A DNA stretch of 64,000 nt, from NCBI GenBank assembly GCA_964418695.1, contig CAYQMN010000007.1, positions 62,001 to 126,000 on the forward strand, given 5' to 3'. This stretch comes from Prado023 sp964418695 (GTDB lineage: Bacteria; Actinomycetota; Actinomycetes; S36-B12; CAIYMF01). The position numbers and the translations under genes were made by a program. Below are positions 41,336-48,870 of the stretch, piece after piece; positions within the stretch are counted from its first letter, which is position 1, and every line of letters starts with the position of its first letter. A model generated the notes under the pieces. It did not search any database and had not been told where the DNA came from. It was given only the letters and a program-made list of their open reading frames with translations.

Positions 41336-42528
41336 GCCGGCTCGATCCGGGTGGCCCGGTATGCCGGGTAGAGGCTGGCGACGGCGCCCGCCGCGGTGCC
41401 CAGGAGGATGGCCCAGACGATCTCGACGCGGAACGCCGGAGACGGCCAGCCCTGGACCAGCGCCACCGCGGTCGCCGTGATGCTCCCGACGGCAGCGCCG
41501 AGGACCGCTCCGCCGCCACCGAGGAGCGCGCCCTCGAGCATGACCAGGTACAGGATCTCTGGTCGTGACGCGCCCAGTGCGCGACGCAGCCCGATCTCCG
41601 CCCTTCGTTCGAGGACGCGGGTCAGCATCACGTTCGCGATGCTGAAGACTCCGGCAAGTGCCAGCAGGGCACCGAGCACGAGGACCAGGATCTGCGTGTC
41701 CCGCTGCACGGCCACGCGCAGCGACCGCGGATCGGCCGCGACGCTGACGCTGACGAGGGCGGGCTGGGCGGGCTGGGCGGCCTGCTTGATGGGCGCCGCG
41801 AGATGCTGGGCCTCGCCCGGCGCGGTCCGCACGAGCAGGTCGACGCGATCGGTCGCCGCGGAGAGCCACCCGAACGATGCGGCCGCATCGAGAGGCACGT
41901 AGACGGATCCGGCCGATCGAGGATCGGCATGCGTCGAGTCGGTCCGGCTGGCCACCTGCAGCGCCCGGCCGGCGACGAACACGTGGTCGCCCGCGGCCAG
42001 CGTCCGGCCCCGGTCATCGGCGATCCGATGCCCGATCACCGCCTGGTTCCGCACGAGCACGGGGGCGCGGGGATGCGCCGCGCCGTGGTCGTAGGGGTCG
42101 TAGGTGGCCGCTGGAAGGTAGCCGTCCGAGATCGCGTAGAGCTGCGCGTCGCGCTGGGAATCGACGTTCGGGTCCAGGACCACCTTCTGGTCCAGTCCGA
42201 GCAGCGGGATCGCGAAGCCGACCTCCTGGACACCATCGAGTCGCAGGATGGTGTCCGCGGCGGCTCGCGCGGTCGCCACCGGGTCGGGGTGACTGGAGGT
42301 GTTGACCGAGACCATGACCGTCGTCACGGCGATGCGGTCGAGCTGGGTCGTGATGGCGGCCGAGGCAGCCGCCGAGATCCCGAGGACGGCGAGCAGCGAG
42401 GCGACGCCGAGCAGGATCCCGGTCGTGGTCAGCAGGGCGCGGCCCGGCCGGGCGGCCACGCTGGCAGCCGCCTCGGCTGTGAGATCGGCCGTGACCGACA
42501 GGCTCGCCAGCTCCAGGGTCCGTCTCAT
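41314..42528 (-). CDS. MacB-like ABC transporter permease
   Basis: A 404-residue membrane protein of the FtsX/MacB type. It has one N-terminal helix (LLTTTGILLGVASLLAVLG), then a MacB_PCD-like extracellular domain of about 200 residues, then three C-terminal helices with ERRAEIGLRRALGASR between the first two, the coupling segment of this family. ATG 42528 overlaps the ATPase stop (ATGA). With the HlyD-like adaptor and a lipoprotein it would form a tripartite-type exporter for a peptide, lipid or drug. Because the ATPase has an internal stop, export may be inactive or may need another ATPase. Confidence 0.88.
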   Translation of the reverse strand: MRRTLELASLSVTADLTAEAAASVAARPGRALLTTTGILLGVASLLAVLGISAAASAAITTQLDRIAVTTVMVSVNTSSHPDPVATARAAADTILRLDGVQEVGFAIPLLGLDQKVVLDPNVDSQRDAQLYAISDGYLPAATYDPYDHGAAHPRAPVLVRNQAVIGHRIADDRGRTLAAGDHVFVAGRALQVASRTDSTHADPRSAGSVYVPLDAAASFGWLSAATDRVDLLVRTAPGEAQHLAAPIKQAAQPAQPALVSVSVAADPRSLRVAVQRDTQILVLVLGALLALAGVFSIANVMLTRVLERRAEIGLRRALGASRPEILYLVMLEGALLGGGGAVLGAAVGSITATAVALVQGWPSPAFRVEIVWAILLGTAAGAVASLYPAYRATRIEPADTLRGL

Positions 42529-43184
42529 GCCAGTGCCCCGTCCACGAGCCGGATCCGTCGGTGGCACGCGTGGGCGACCTGCGGGTCGTGCGTCACGATC
42601 ACGACGGTCAGCCCGGCGCTGGGCAGCGACAGGAGCAGCTCCAGGACCGTTTCGGAGTTGTGGCTGTCCAGGTTGCCTGTGGGCTCGTCGCACAGGAGGA
42701 GCCGCTTGCTGCCAGCGATGGCCCGGGCGATCGCGACGCGCTACCGCTCGCCGCCGGAGAAGCTGCGGACCGACCGGGTCGCCAGCGCCGACACGCCGAG
42801 CCGGTCGAGGGCCTGCATGGCCAGGTCCTCGCGCTGGCGCCGGGGGACTCGCGCATGGATCAGGCCCACGCAGACGTTGTCCATCGCCGTGCGGTCCTCC
42901 AGGAGGTGGAAGGCCTGGAACACGAACCCGATCGTGTCCCGTCGCAGCTCGTCGAGCCTGCGTCGCGGGGCGGTCGCGACCTCCTCCCCTTCGAGCCGAT
43001 ACATGCCAGCGGTGGGGCGATCCAGCAGACCGAGGATGTTGAGCAGGGTCGACTTGCCGGAGCCGCTCGGGCCGGTCATGGCGACCGTCTCGCCGCGTTC
43101 GATGCTCAGGTCGATCCCGCGCAGGATCGGCAGCTCGGATCCTCCGACTGTCACCGCGCGGTGGATGCCGGTGAGCTCGATCAC
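42525..43184 (-). pseudogene. MacB-type ABC ATPase interrupted by an in-frame TAG
   Basis: The frame from GTG 43184 encodes a 218-residue ATPase apart from one internal stop. Walker A GPSGSGKSTLL and the Q-loop FQAFHLLED are intact. After the signature FSGGER comes TAG (42743-42741, codon 148) where relatives have Gln (CAG), a single C-to-T change. Beyond it the frame continues perfectly with RVAIARAIAG, LLLCDEPTGNLD and THDPQVAHAC to the TGA at 42525, with no frameshift. The truncated 147-residue product lacks Walker B. Overlaps with both neighbours (GTGA, ATGA) are preserved, so the mutation is either recent or a sequencing error. Confidence 0.85.
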
Positions 43185-44302
43185 GAAGCGAACACCCGGA
43201 CGAGGTCGCCTTCGCGCAGGGTGTCGGGGCGTTCCGGCCGGATCGCGGCGACTCCGTCGGCGTCGCCCTCCAGCCGCACCGTGATGACGGCTGTGGAACC
43301 TCCGTCGCCCTTGATCTGCACGACGTGCCCGCCCGAGGCATCCACCTGCAGCGCGGACATGGGCACGAGCAGCGCATCCTCGAGGATCTGGTCGGTGAGC
43401 ACGACCTTGAGGTTCGATCCCAGGCCCGCCTTGCCCAGTCCCTTCGCCTTCACGACGAGGTGCGGGCGGGGGTCCCTGTCGCCATCGACCGAGACCGGAT
43501 CGGGTTGCTCGATGCGTGAGACGACGCCTGTCACGGTCGTATCGGCCACGTCGATCGTCGCCGCCCACCCGAGGTACTCATCGAGGGAGGGCTGCCCCGG
43601 GTCGACCTGCAGCACGGGCGATCCGGTGGCGGCGACCACCAGTGGCTGACCGGGCGTGACCAGGTCGCCCAGCCGCACCGGGACCTCGGCGACGGTCAGC
43701 CGGGCGACGGGGGTCACCGCGAACTCCTTGCGTGCGAAGAACGGCTCGTCGAGGCCGCCGGGGACCGGGTAGCCCACCCGCGCGTACAGCGCCCTGAGCG
43801 CCCGCTGGGTGCCCGCGTCGAAGACGGCCGTCCTTCGCGATGCCATCAGCCCGAGCTGCTGAAGCGACTCCTGCAGCCGCGCGACGTCGTCCCCCCGATC
43901 CCCCGCCACCAGGTCCCTGAAGGGAGGCAGGTCGCCGCGGAGCAGGATGATCGGCCGTCCCGCCACCTCGACCGGCGCGGTGCCGGCCTCCATCGTGTGT
44001 CCGGCCTTGGGCAGTCCAGTGACGACCGGGTCGTGGCCGTCGTCTGGCACGGGAGCCAGGATCTCCCTGCGCGCAGCGGTGGCGACGGTCCCTCGCGTCA
44101 CCAGGCGCGACGCGAGCTCGCCGCGCTCGACCTGGACGAAGATCTCCGGTTCGCCGGGGCCCGGCTGGTCGGGTGTCGCCGTGCCCGGCCGGGCGACGAC
44201 GAGGCCCACGCCGACGGCCACCACAGCCAGCCCCACGACCAGAGAGCGTGTGCGCCGGCCGCCGGGGCGGGCCTTCCGATCCGACGAGGTGGCAGTGCTC
44301 AT
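43181..44302 (-). CDS. HlyD/MacA-like adaptor with peptidoglycan-binding domain
   Basis: A 373-residue membrane-anchored adaptor of the exporter. One N-terminal helix (LVVGLAVVAVGVGLVVA) is followed by an external part with a lipoyl-like strand region (FVQVERGELASRLVTRGTV). A PG-binding type 1 domain lies at about 125-185 (RGDDVARLQESLQQLGL, TQRALRALY), then beta-barrel segments ending in LREGDLVRVF. The PG-binding insert is common in Gram-positive versions and would tie the complex to the wall. ATG 44302 overlaps the lipoprotein stop by ATGA. Confidence 0.88.
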   Translation of the reverse strand: MSTATSSDRKARPGGRRTRSLVVGLAVVAVGVGLVVARPGTATPDQPGPGEPEIFVQVERGELASRLVTRGTVATAARREILAPVPDDGHDPVVTGLPKAGHTMEAGTAPVEVAGRPIILLRGDLPPFRDLVAGDRGDDVARLQESLQQLGLMASRRTAVFDAGTQRALRALYARVGYPVPGGLDEPFFARKEFAVTPVARLTVAEVPVRLGDLVTPGQPLVVAATGSPVLQVDPGQPSLDEYLGWAATIDVADTTVTGVVSRIEQPDPVSVDGDRDPRPHLVVKAKGLGKAGLGSNLKVVLTDQILEDALLVPMSALQVDASGGHVVQIKGDGGSTAVITVRLEGDADGVAAIRPERPDTLREGDLVRVFAS

Positions 44303-45285
44303 GCGGTGGCTGCGGTGATCTCGTCCACCAGCTCGTCCCATGCCAGGAAGACCCGCTCGATGTCGGAGATCGCCGGCTGCTGGTGGGTCACCACCTGGTC
44401 GGTGAAGATCGCCGGAAGGTCGGTCTCGGCCTGACAGGTCGCGTCGTCGACAGCGATCGCGATCTCCTCGGCGCTCGGCTCGGTCTGGCCGTGGTCTCTC
44501 GTCTCCAGAGCCGCGGTCCTGGCGTCGGACGGCGTCGCGACATCGCGACCCGCCGATGCCATGCACTGCGACCAGGCGTCGAGCGCGCGCTCGACCTCCT
44601 TGGAGGCAAGGGCCTCGTCCATGGGACGCACCGTGGCCATCTTGATGTCCTCCAGTGCCCCGACGGCCCTCGCCCAGGCCTGAGCCCCTCCGTAGACCGC
44701 TGTGGCCGCCTGGCCAGCGCACCCACCCACGCCGAGGTCCACCTCGAAGCCGCCCACGCTGTCGACCTGAATCCGCTCGGAGCCGAAGTGCGCCTCGTAG
44801 AGAGCCTTTGCCTCAACCTCGTCCATGGAGTCGAAGTAGGCGAGCTCCTCGGCGCGGCCAGGGTCAGAGGGAGCGGAGAGCGAGGAGTACCCGGAAGCAC
44901 TGGCCTCCTCGACGCTCAACGCCAGGATCGGGACCGCGAGATACCTGGTGAGATCAGCCTCGTGCCACTCCTGAGGCTTCGGGAAGAAGCGGAAGCCCTC
45001 ACCCTCCAGACACGTGGCCACTGCTGCCTCGAAGCCGGCCTGGTAGGTGGCCATCTGGGCCACCACGGGAGCCAGCGTCTGATGTGCGGGGACCGCGTTG
45101 GTCACCTTCACCTGACCGGGATCCCCGCACGAGGCAACGAGCACACCGGCGGCCACCACCATGCCAAGGACCCCGGGCCGGAAGGATCGCCGAGCCCGAG
45201 CCGGGCGCCCCGACGGGAACTGTGTCGGGGTGCCCGGCCGCACGGTCACGGTGTCGATTCTGCGGGTGAGGCGCGAATCGATCAT
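44299..45285 (-). CDS. Lipoprotein of unknown function heading the efflux operon
   Basis: A 328-residue putative lipoprotein. About 35 variable N-terminal residues precede a hydrophobic segment ending in the lipobox LVASC (Cys about 53), a long leader for the class. The mature part is helical and acidic, with four further Cys (TCLEGEG, GGCAGQ, SQCMASAG, ATCQAE) that could form two disulfides. I recognise no family motif. ATG 45285 has GGGGGAG upstream; TTG 45300 is an alternative. Coupled by ATGA to the HlyD-like gene, it may be a substrate-recognition or immunity component, which is inference. Confidence 0.75.
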   Translation of the reverse strand: MIDSRLTRRIDTVTVRPGTPTQFPSGRPARARRSFRPGVLGMVVAAGVLVASCGDPGQVKVTNAVPAHQTLAPVVAQMATYQAGFEAAVATCLEGEGFRFFPKPQEWHEADLTRYLAVPILALSVEEASASGYSSLSAPSDPGRAEELAYFDSMDEVEAKALYEAHFGSERIQVDSVGGFEVDLGVGGCAGQAATAVYGGAQAWARAVGALEDIKMATVRPMDEALASKEVERALDAWSQCMASAGRDVATPSDARTAALETRDHGQTEPSAEEIAIAVDDATCQAETDLPAIFTDQVVTHQQPAISDIERVFLAWDELVDEITAATA

Positions 45286-45455
45286 GGAGAGCTCCCCCAA
45301 GCAAGAGTGGTACTCGTGGACAGGGCAACGTCCGAGACCTCGGAACGAGTGAGTCGGACGCGCTGGCGGCTGGACTCAGCCCGATCTCGGTGAAGCACCC
45401 GACCAGAACCCGGCCCCAACACTCGACTAATCCAGCGAACGGCCCACGCGCTGCA

Positions 45456-45471
45456 TGTGATCTGCGTCACA
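45456..45471. promoter_or_regulatory. CRP/GlxR-type site upstream of the efflux operon
   Basis: TGTGATCTGCGTCACA has perfect TGTGA/TCACA arms with a 6-base centre, the CRP/FNR-family consensus. It lies 171 bases before the lipoprotein ATG at 45285 on the minus strand, in the 309-base spacer between that gene and the kinase stop at 45595. Nothing else was recognised in this spacer. In actinobacteria this motif is normally bound by GlxR/Crp. Confidence 0.6.
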
Positions 45472-45594
45472 TCCAGGTTCACATCGACGGGGGCTACGAC
45501 GCGAGCTGCGGACCCGGGGACGGGACCGTGGACCGATCCGCAGCCGAGGCGATCCGCTGCCCGAGATATGCGGCGGGATCGGCGTGGTGGCTCC

Positions 45595-47097
45595 CTAGCG
45601 GTCCTCGGCCTCCAGCAGGACGGTCTTGTGGCCCGAGGCCCACGTCGCGTCTCCGGTCATGGTGACGCTCACCGTCGACTTGGCGGCGACGTCGGTGACC
45701 TTGGCCTCGACCGAGCCCAGCGACTCCTCGCCGGCGTAGATCCAGACGCGCAGGTCGGCCGACGCGGTGACATCCCCGCGGTTGCGGATCGTCGCGGCCA
45801 CTTCCAGCGCCCCGCCGACGTTGTTCAACCGGTAGCTCTCCAGCAGCCAGACGCCGCTGACCAGCTGGTCGCTGGCGGGGGCCGGAGGGGCCGACGTCGT
45901 GATCCCGTCCCCGATGCCGTCCCCGATCCCGCCTCCGTCGAGAATCCCGTCTCCCTCGCCCCTGCCGAAGAGGAGCCAGCCGACGACGAGCACGGCCGCG
46001 AGTGCGAGCAGCGCGGTGACCAGGCGTCCGCGACGAGTGACCCGCGGACGGCTGCCGGCCGGAGCCGCCGGAGCGGGAGCCGAGGGGGCCGGCGCCGCAC
46101 CCGACACGGTCTGCGCCTCGACGCTCTGGGCCCAGGGCGACGGCGTCGGCCGCAGGTCCTCGCTGGTCGCCGTGCCGGTGCGCACCGCAGGGAGCGGCCG
46201 CGGCGGCGGCGCGGGTGGCGGCGCGGTGCCCACGGTGGCGTGCGGGTCGACGCCCAGCAGCATGGTCATGTCCTCGCCGGCCACGGCCGCCCGGGCCAGG
46301 TCGCGCACCTGGCGGGCGGTCGGCCGGCGCGTGGGCTCCTTGTCGAGCATCCACTGAAGGAGCGCGACCCGCTCGGGGTCGACGCCGGCCAGGTCCGGCG
46401 GGCGCTTGAGGATGCTCATGAGGACCGCCACCGAGGCGCCCTCGCCGAACGGCGATCGCCCGGTCGCCGCGTAGGCCAGCAGCGAGCCGAACGAGAAGAC
46501 GTCGGTGGGCGGACCGGTCGGGTCGAGGTTGGCCTGCTCGGGGGAGAGCCAGGCCGGGCTGCCCGTCACCAGACCCGTGCCGGTCAGCTGGGTGGCATCC
46601 TCCGGACGGGCGATGCCGAAGTCGATGAGCACCGGTCCGCGGTCGGTGAGGATCACATTGCCCGGCTTCAGGTCGCGGTGGGTGATCCGGCGCGAGGCCA
46701 GCACATCCAGCGCCTGCGCCAGCCCGGCCGCCAGCGACCACCAGGCCCGCCCGGCCAGAGGCCCTCGGGCGGTCACGTGGTCGCGCAGCGAGTCGCCGGC
46801 CAGGTACTCCATGGCCAGCCAGGCCGGCTCGGAGGTGAGGTCGGCATCCAGGAACCGGCAGATGTGCTCGTCGTGGACGGCCCGCAGGATCGCGACCTCA
46901 CGGCGGAAGCGGTCCCGGGTGGCGGGGGCGTCCAGCAGGCCGGGCCGGATCATCTTCAGGGCTGCCTCGCCCTGCGGACCCGTCGCGTAGAAGACGACGC
47001 CCATGCCACCGGCGCCGAGCCGGGAGCGCAGGGACCACGGGCCGAGGACGCGCGGGTCGTGCATCGACAAGGGGGTGCCGACGGTGCGCTCGTCCAT
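45595..47097 (-). CDS. Transmembrane Ser/Thr protein kinase
   Basis: A 500-residue PknB-type receptor kinase. The cytoplasmic kinase domain (about 18-268) has the Gly loop LGAGGMGVVF, Lys 48, HRDLKPGN (140-147), DFG (159-161) and SPEQAN in place of APE. A Pro/Ala-rich juxtamembrane stretch (about 285-350) leads to a membrane helix at 359-377, then a Gly/Asp repeat (GDGI units, 380-399) and an external domain of about 90 residues with immunoglobulin-like strands (RLNNVGGALEVAATIRNRG). It has no PASTA repeats, so it should sense something other than muropeptides. ATG 47097 has GGAGG 5 bases upstream. Confidence 0.92.
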   Translation of the reverse strand: MDERTVGTPLSMHDPRVLGPWSLRSRLGAGGMGVVFYATGPQGEAALKMIRPGLLDAPATRDRFRREVAILRAVHDEHICRFLDADLTSEPAWLAMEYLAGDSLRDHVTARGPLAGRAWWSLAAGLAQALDVLASRRITHRDLKPGNVILTDRGPVLIDFGIARPEDATQLTGTGLVTGSPAWLSPEQANLDPTGPPTDVFSFGSLLAYAATGRSPFGEGASVAVLMSILKRPPDLAGVDPERVALLQWMLDKEPTRRPTARQVRDLARAAVAGEDMTMLLGVDPHATVGTAPPPAPPPRPLPAVRTGTATSEDLRPTPSPWAQSVEAQTVSGAAPAPSAPAPAAPAGSRPRVTRRGRLVTALLALAAVLVVGWLLFGRGEGDGILDGGGIGDGIGDGITTSAPPAPASDQLVSGVWLLESYRLNNVGGALEVAATIRNRGDVTASADLRVWIYAGEESLGSVEAKVTDVAAKSTVSVTMTGDATWASGHKTVLLEAEDR

Positions 47098-47146
47098 CCG
47101 CACCTCCGTCCAGCACTGGCGTCCCTGCCCCGTTGGCGACTGACCA

Positions 47147-47152
47147 AATCTA
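47147..47152 (-). promoter_or_regulatory. Candidate -10 for the kinase gene
   Basis: TAGATT on the minus strand lies 49 bases before the kinase ATG at 47097, a normal distance. The -35 position is GC-rich and not convincing. Confidence 0.4.
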
Positions 47153-47303
47153 GCCGACCGGGCGGCCCGCGGTCCGGTGACCAGGCCCGCGCGCACCCCT
47201 GGTCCCGGTCCGCGGTCACGTCGGCCCCGCGGTCACGGCGGCCCCTCCCAGGACGGGGCCCGATCCATGCCGCGTTCATCGGCGTCGGCGGCCCCCGCGC
47301 GGC

Positions 47304-47309
47304 TAGAGT
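47304..47309 (+). promoter_or_regulatory. Candidate -10 for the second PuuB-like gene
   Basis: TAGAGT on the plus strand lies 90 bases before the ATG at 47400. It would place the transcript start just before the palindrome at 47331-47344. The rest of the 302-base spacer between the kinase and this gene is GC-rich, with no other signal seen. Confidence 0.4.
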
Positions 47310-47330
47310 GGCGCCGCCGCGGCCCCTCGG

Positions 47331-47344
47331 GTGACGAACGTCAC
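47331..47344. promoter_or_regulatory. Palindrome in the leader of the second PuuB-like gene
   Basis: GTGACGAACGTCAC has perfect 5-base arms and a 4-base centre. It lies about 22 bases downstream of the candidate -10 and 56 bases before the ATG, a position from which a bound repressor could block transcription. No regulator gene is adjacent. Confidence 0.4.
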
Positions 47345-47399
47345 CAGCCTCGGCGGCCGTGACGTCCGGAGGACCCGGGGCGGCCAGGTGTGGAGCGCG

Positions 47400-48827
47400 A
47401 TGGCGGTGCCGTACCCGCGAACTCGTATCCGAACCTCGTCCCGGGCCGCCCTGGCCGATGTGACCTTCGAGCCCTTCTGGCTGGACCGGGCCATCCGGCC
47501 GGCCCCGCGGCCCGCGCTCGTCGGCTCGCATCGGGCCGATCTGGTCGTCGTCGGCGGCGGGTTCACCGGGCTGTGGACGGCGCTGCTCGCCCTGGAGCGC
47601 GACCCTGGCCGCGAGGTGGTCGTGCTGGAGGCCGACCGGATCGCGGAGGGGGCCTCGGGTCGCAACGGCGGGTTCATGGCCGCCTCGATCACGCACGGCT
47701 TCGCCAACGGCCTGGCCCGCTGGCCCGGCGAGATCGCCGAGCTGACCCGGCTCGGCGAACTGAACCTCGCCCAGATCCAGAGCACGATCCGCCGCTACGA
47801 CATGCGCGTGGACCTGGCCCGCACCGGGGAGCTCGACGTGGCCACCGAGCCGCACCACCCCGCGATGCTGGCCGAGTCAGTCGCGGCCGCGCGGACCCAT
47901 GGCCTGGACCTGGAGCTGCTGGACCGCGACCAGACCCGGGCGCTGGTCGACTCGCCGCTCTACCGGGGCGGCGTGCTGGACCGCGACGGCGTGGTGCTGG
48001 TGGACCCCGCCCAGCTGGCCTGGGAGCTGGCCCGGGTCGTCCGCCAGCTCGGCGGGCACCTCCACGAGCACACCCGGGCGCAGTCGCTGGAGTCCACCGG
48101 CAAGCGGCTCACGGTGCACACCGAGCACGGCTCGATCGCGGCCGACCGGGTCGCGCTGGCGACCAGCGCGTTCCCGAGCCTGCTGCGTCGCGTCCGCCCG
48201 TACGTCATCCCGGTGTACGACTACGCGCTGGTCACCGAGCCGCTGACGCCCGAGCAGTGGGCAAGGGTGGGCTGGCAGTTCGGCGGAGGGATCGGCGACA
48301 CCAACAACCAGTTCCACTACACCCGGCCGACCGCCGACGGCCGCATCCTCTGGGGCGGGTTCGACGCGATCTACCACGCGGGCAGCGCGATGGGCCCGCA
48401 CCTGAACCGCGACGACCACACGTTCGCGCTGCTGGCCGAGCACTTCTTCCTCACGTTCCCGCAGCTGTCGGGGCTGCGCTTCACGCACGCGTGGGGCGGT
48501 GCGATCGACACCTGCACGCGGTTCAGCGCGTTCTGGGGGACCGCGAAGAAGGGCCGGGTCGCCTACAGCCTGGGCTACACCGGGCTGGGTGTCGGGGCCA
48601 GCCGCTTCGGGGCGGCGGTGATGCTGGATCTGCTGGCCGACCGGGACACCGAGCGGACCCGGCCGGAGATGGTCCGCACCCGGCCGCACCCGTTCCCGCC
48701 CGAGCCGCTGCGCAGCTCCGCGGTGGCGATCACCCGCTGGTCGCTGGACCGGGCCGACCACGCCGAGGGGCGGCGCAACCTGTGGCTGCGCACGCTGGAC
48801 CGCGTCGGGATGGGATTCGACTCATGA
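47400..48827 (+). CDS. FAD-dependent amine oxidoreductase, PuuB-like, second copy
   Basis: A 475-residue flavoprotein of the DAO family, distinct from the one at 27233-28606. The FAD motif is VVVGGGFTGLWTALLAL at about residues 49-65, then GASGRNGGFM. The C-terminal GYTGLGVGASRFGAAVMLDL contacts FAD. The substrate side has GGFDAIYHAGSAMG and FTHAWGGAIDTCTRF. ATG 47400 follows TGGAG; an in-frame ATG at 47331 overlaps the palindrome and is less likely. mmsA follows after 43 bases, so the pair may oxidise an amine to an aldehyde and then to an acyl-CoA. Confidence 0.85.
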   Translation: MAVPYPRTRIRTSSRAALADVTFEPFWLDRAIRPAPRPALVGSHRADLVVVGGGFTGLWTALLALERDPGREVVVLEADRIAEGASGRNGGFMAASITHGFANGLARWPGEIAELTRLGELNLAQIQSTIRRYDMRVDLARTGELDVATEPHHPAMLAESVAAARTHGLDLELLDRDQTRALVDSPLYRGGVLDRDGVVLVDPAQLAWELARVVRQLGGHLHEHTRAQSLESTGKRLTVHTEHGSIAADRVALATSAFPSLLRRVRPYVIPVYDYALVTEPLTPEQWARVGWQFGGGIGDTNNQFHYTRPTADGRILWGGFDAIYHAGSAMGPHLNRDDHTFALLAEHFFLTFPQLSGLRFTHAWGGAIDTCTRFSAFWGTAKKGRVAYSLGYTGLGVGASRFGAAVMLDLLADRDTERTRPEMVRTRPHPFPPEPLRSSAVAITRWSLDRADHAEGRRNLWLRTLDRVGMGFDS

Positions 48828-48870
48828 TGGCCGGGACGCCAAGCCCGGCGGGCACCTGCAGGAGGCAGCG

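Noticed and set aside
42741..42743. Recoding of TAG as an amino acid
   Set aside because: No pyrrolysine or other recoding signal is visible, and no other gene here has internal TAG. A mutation or read error is simpler.
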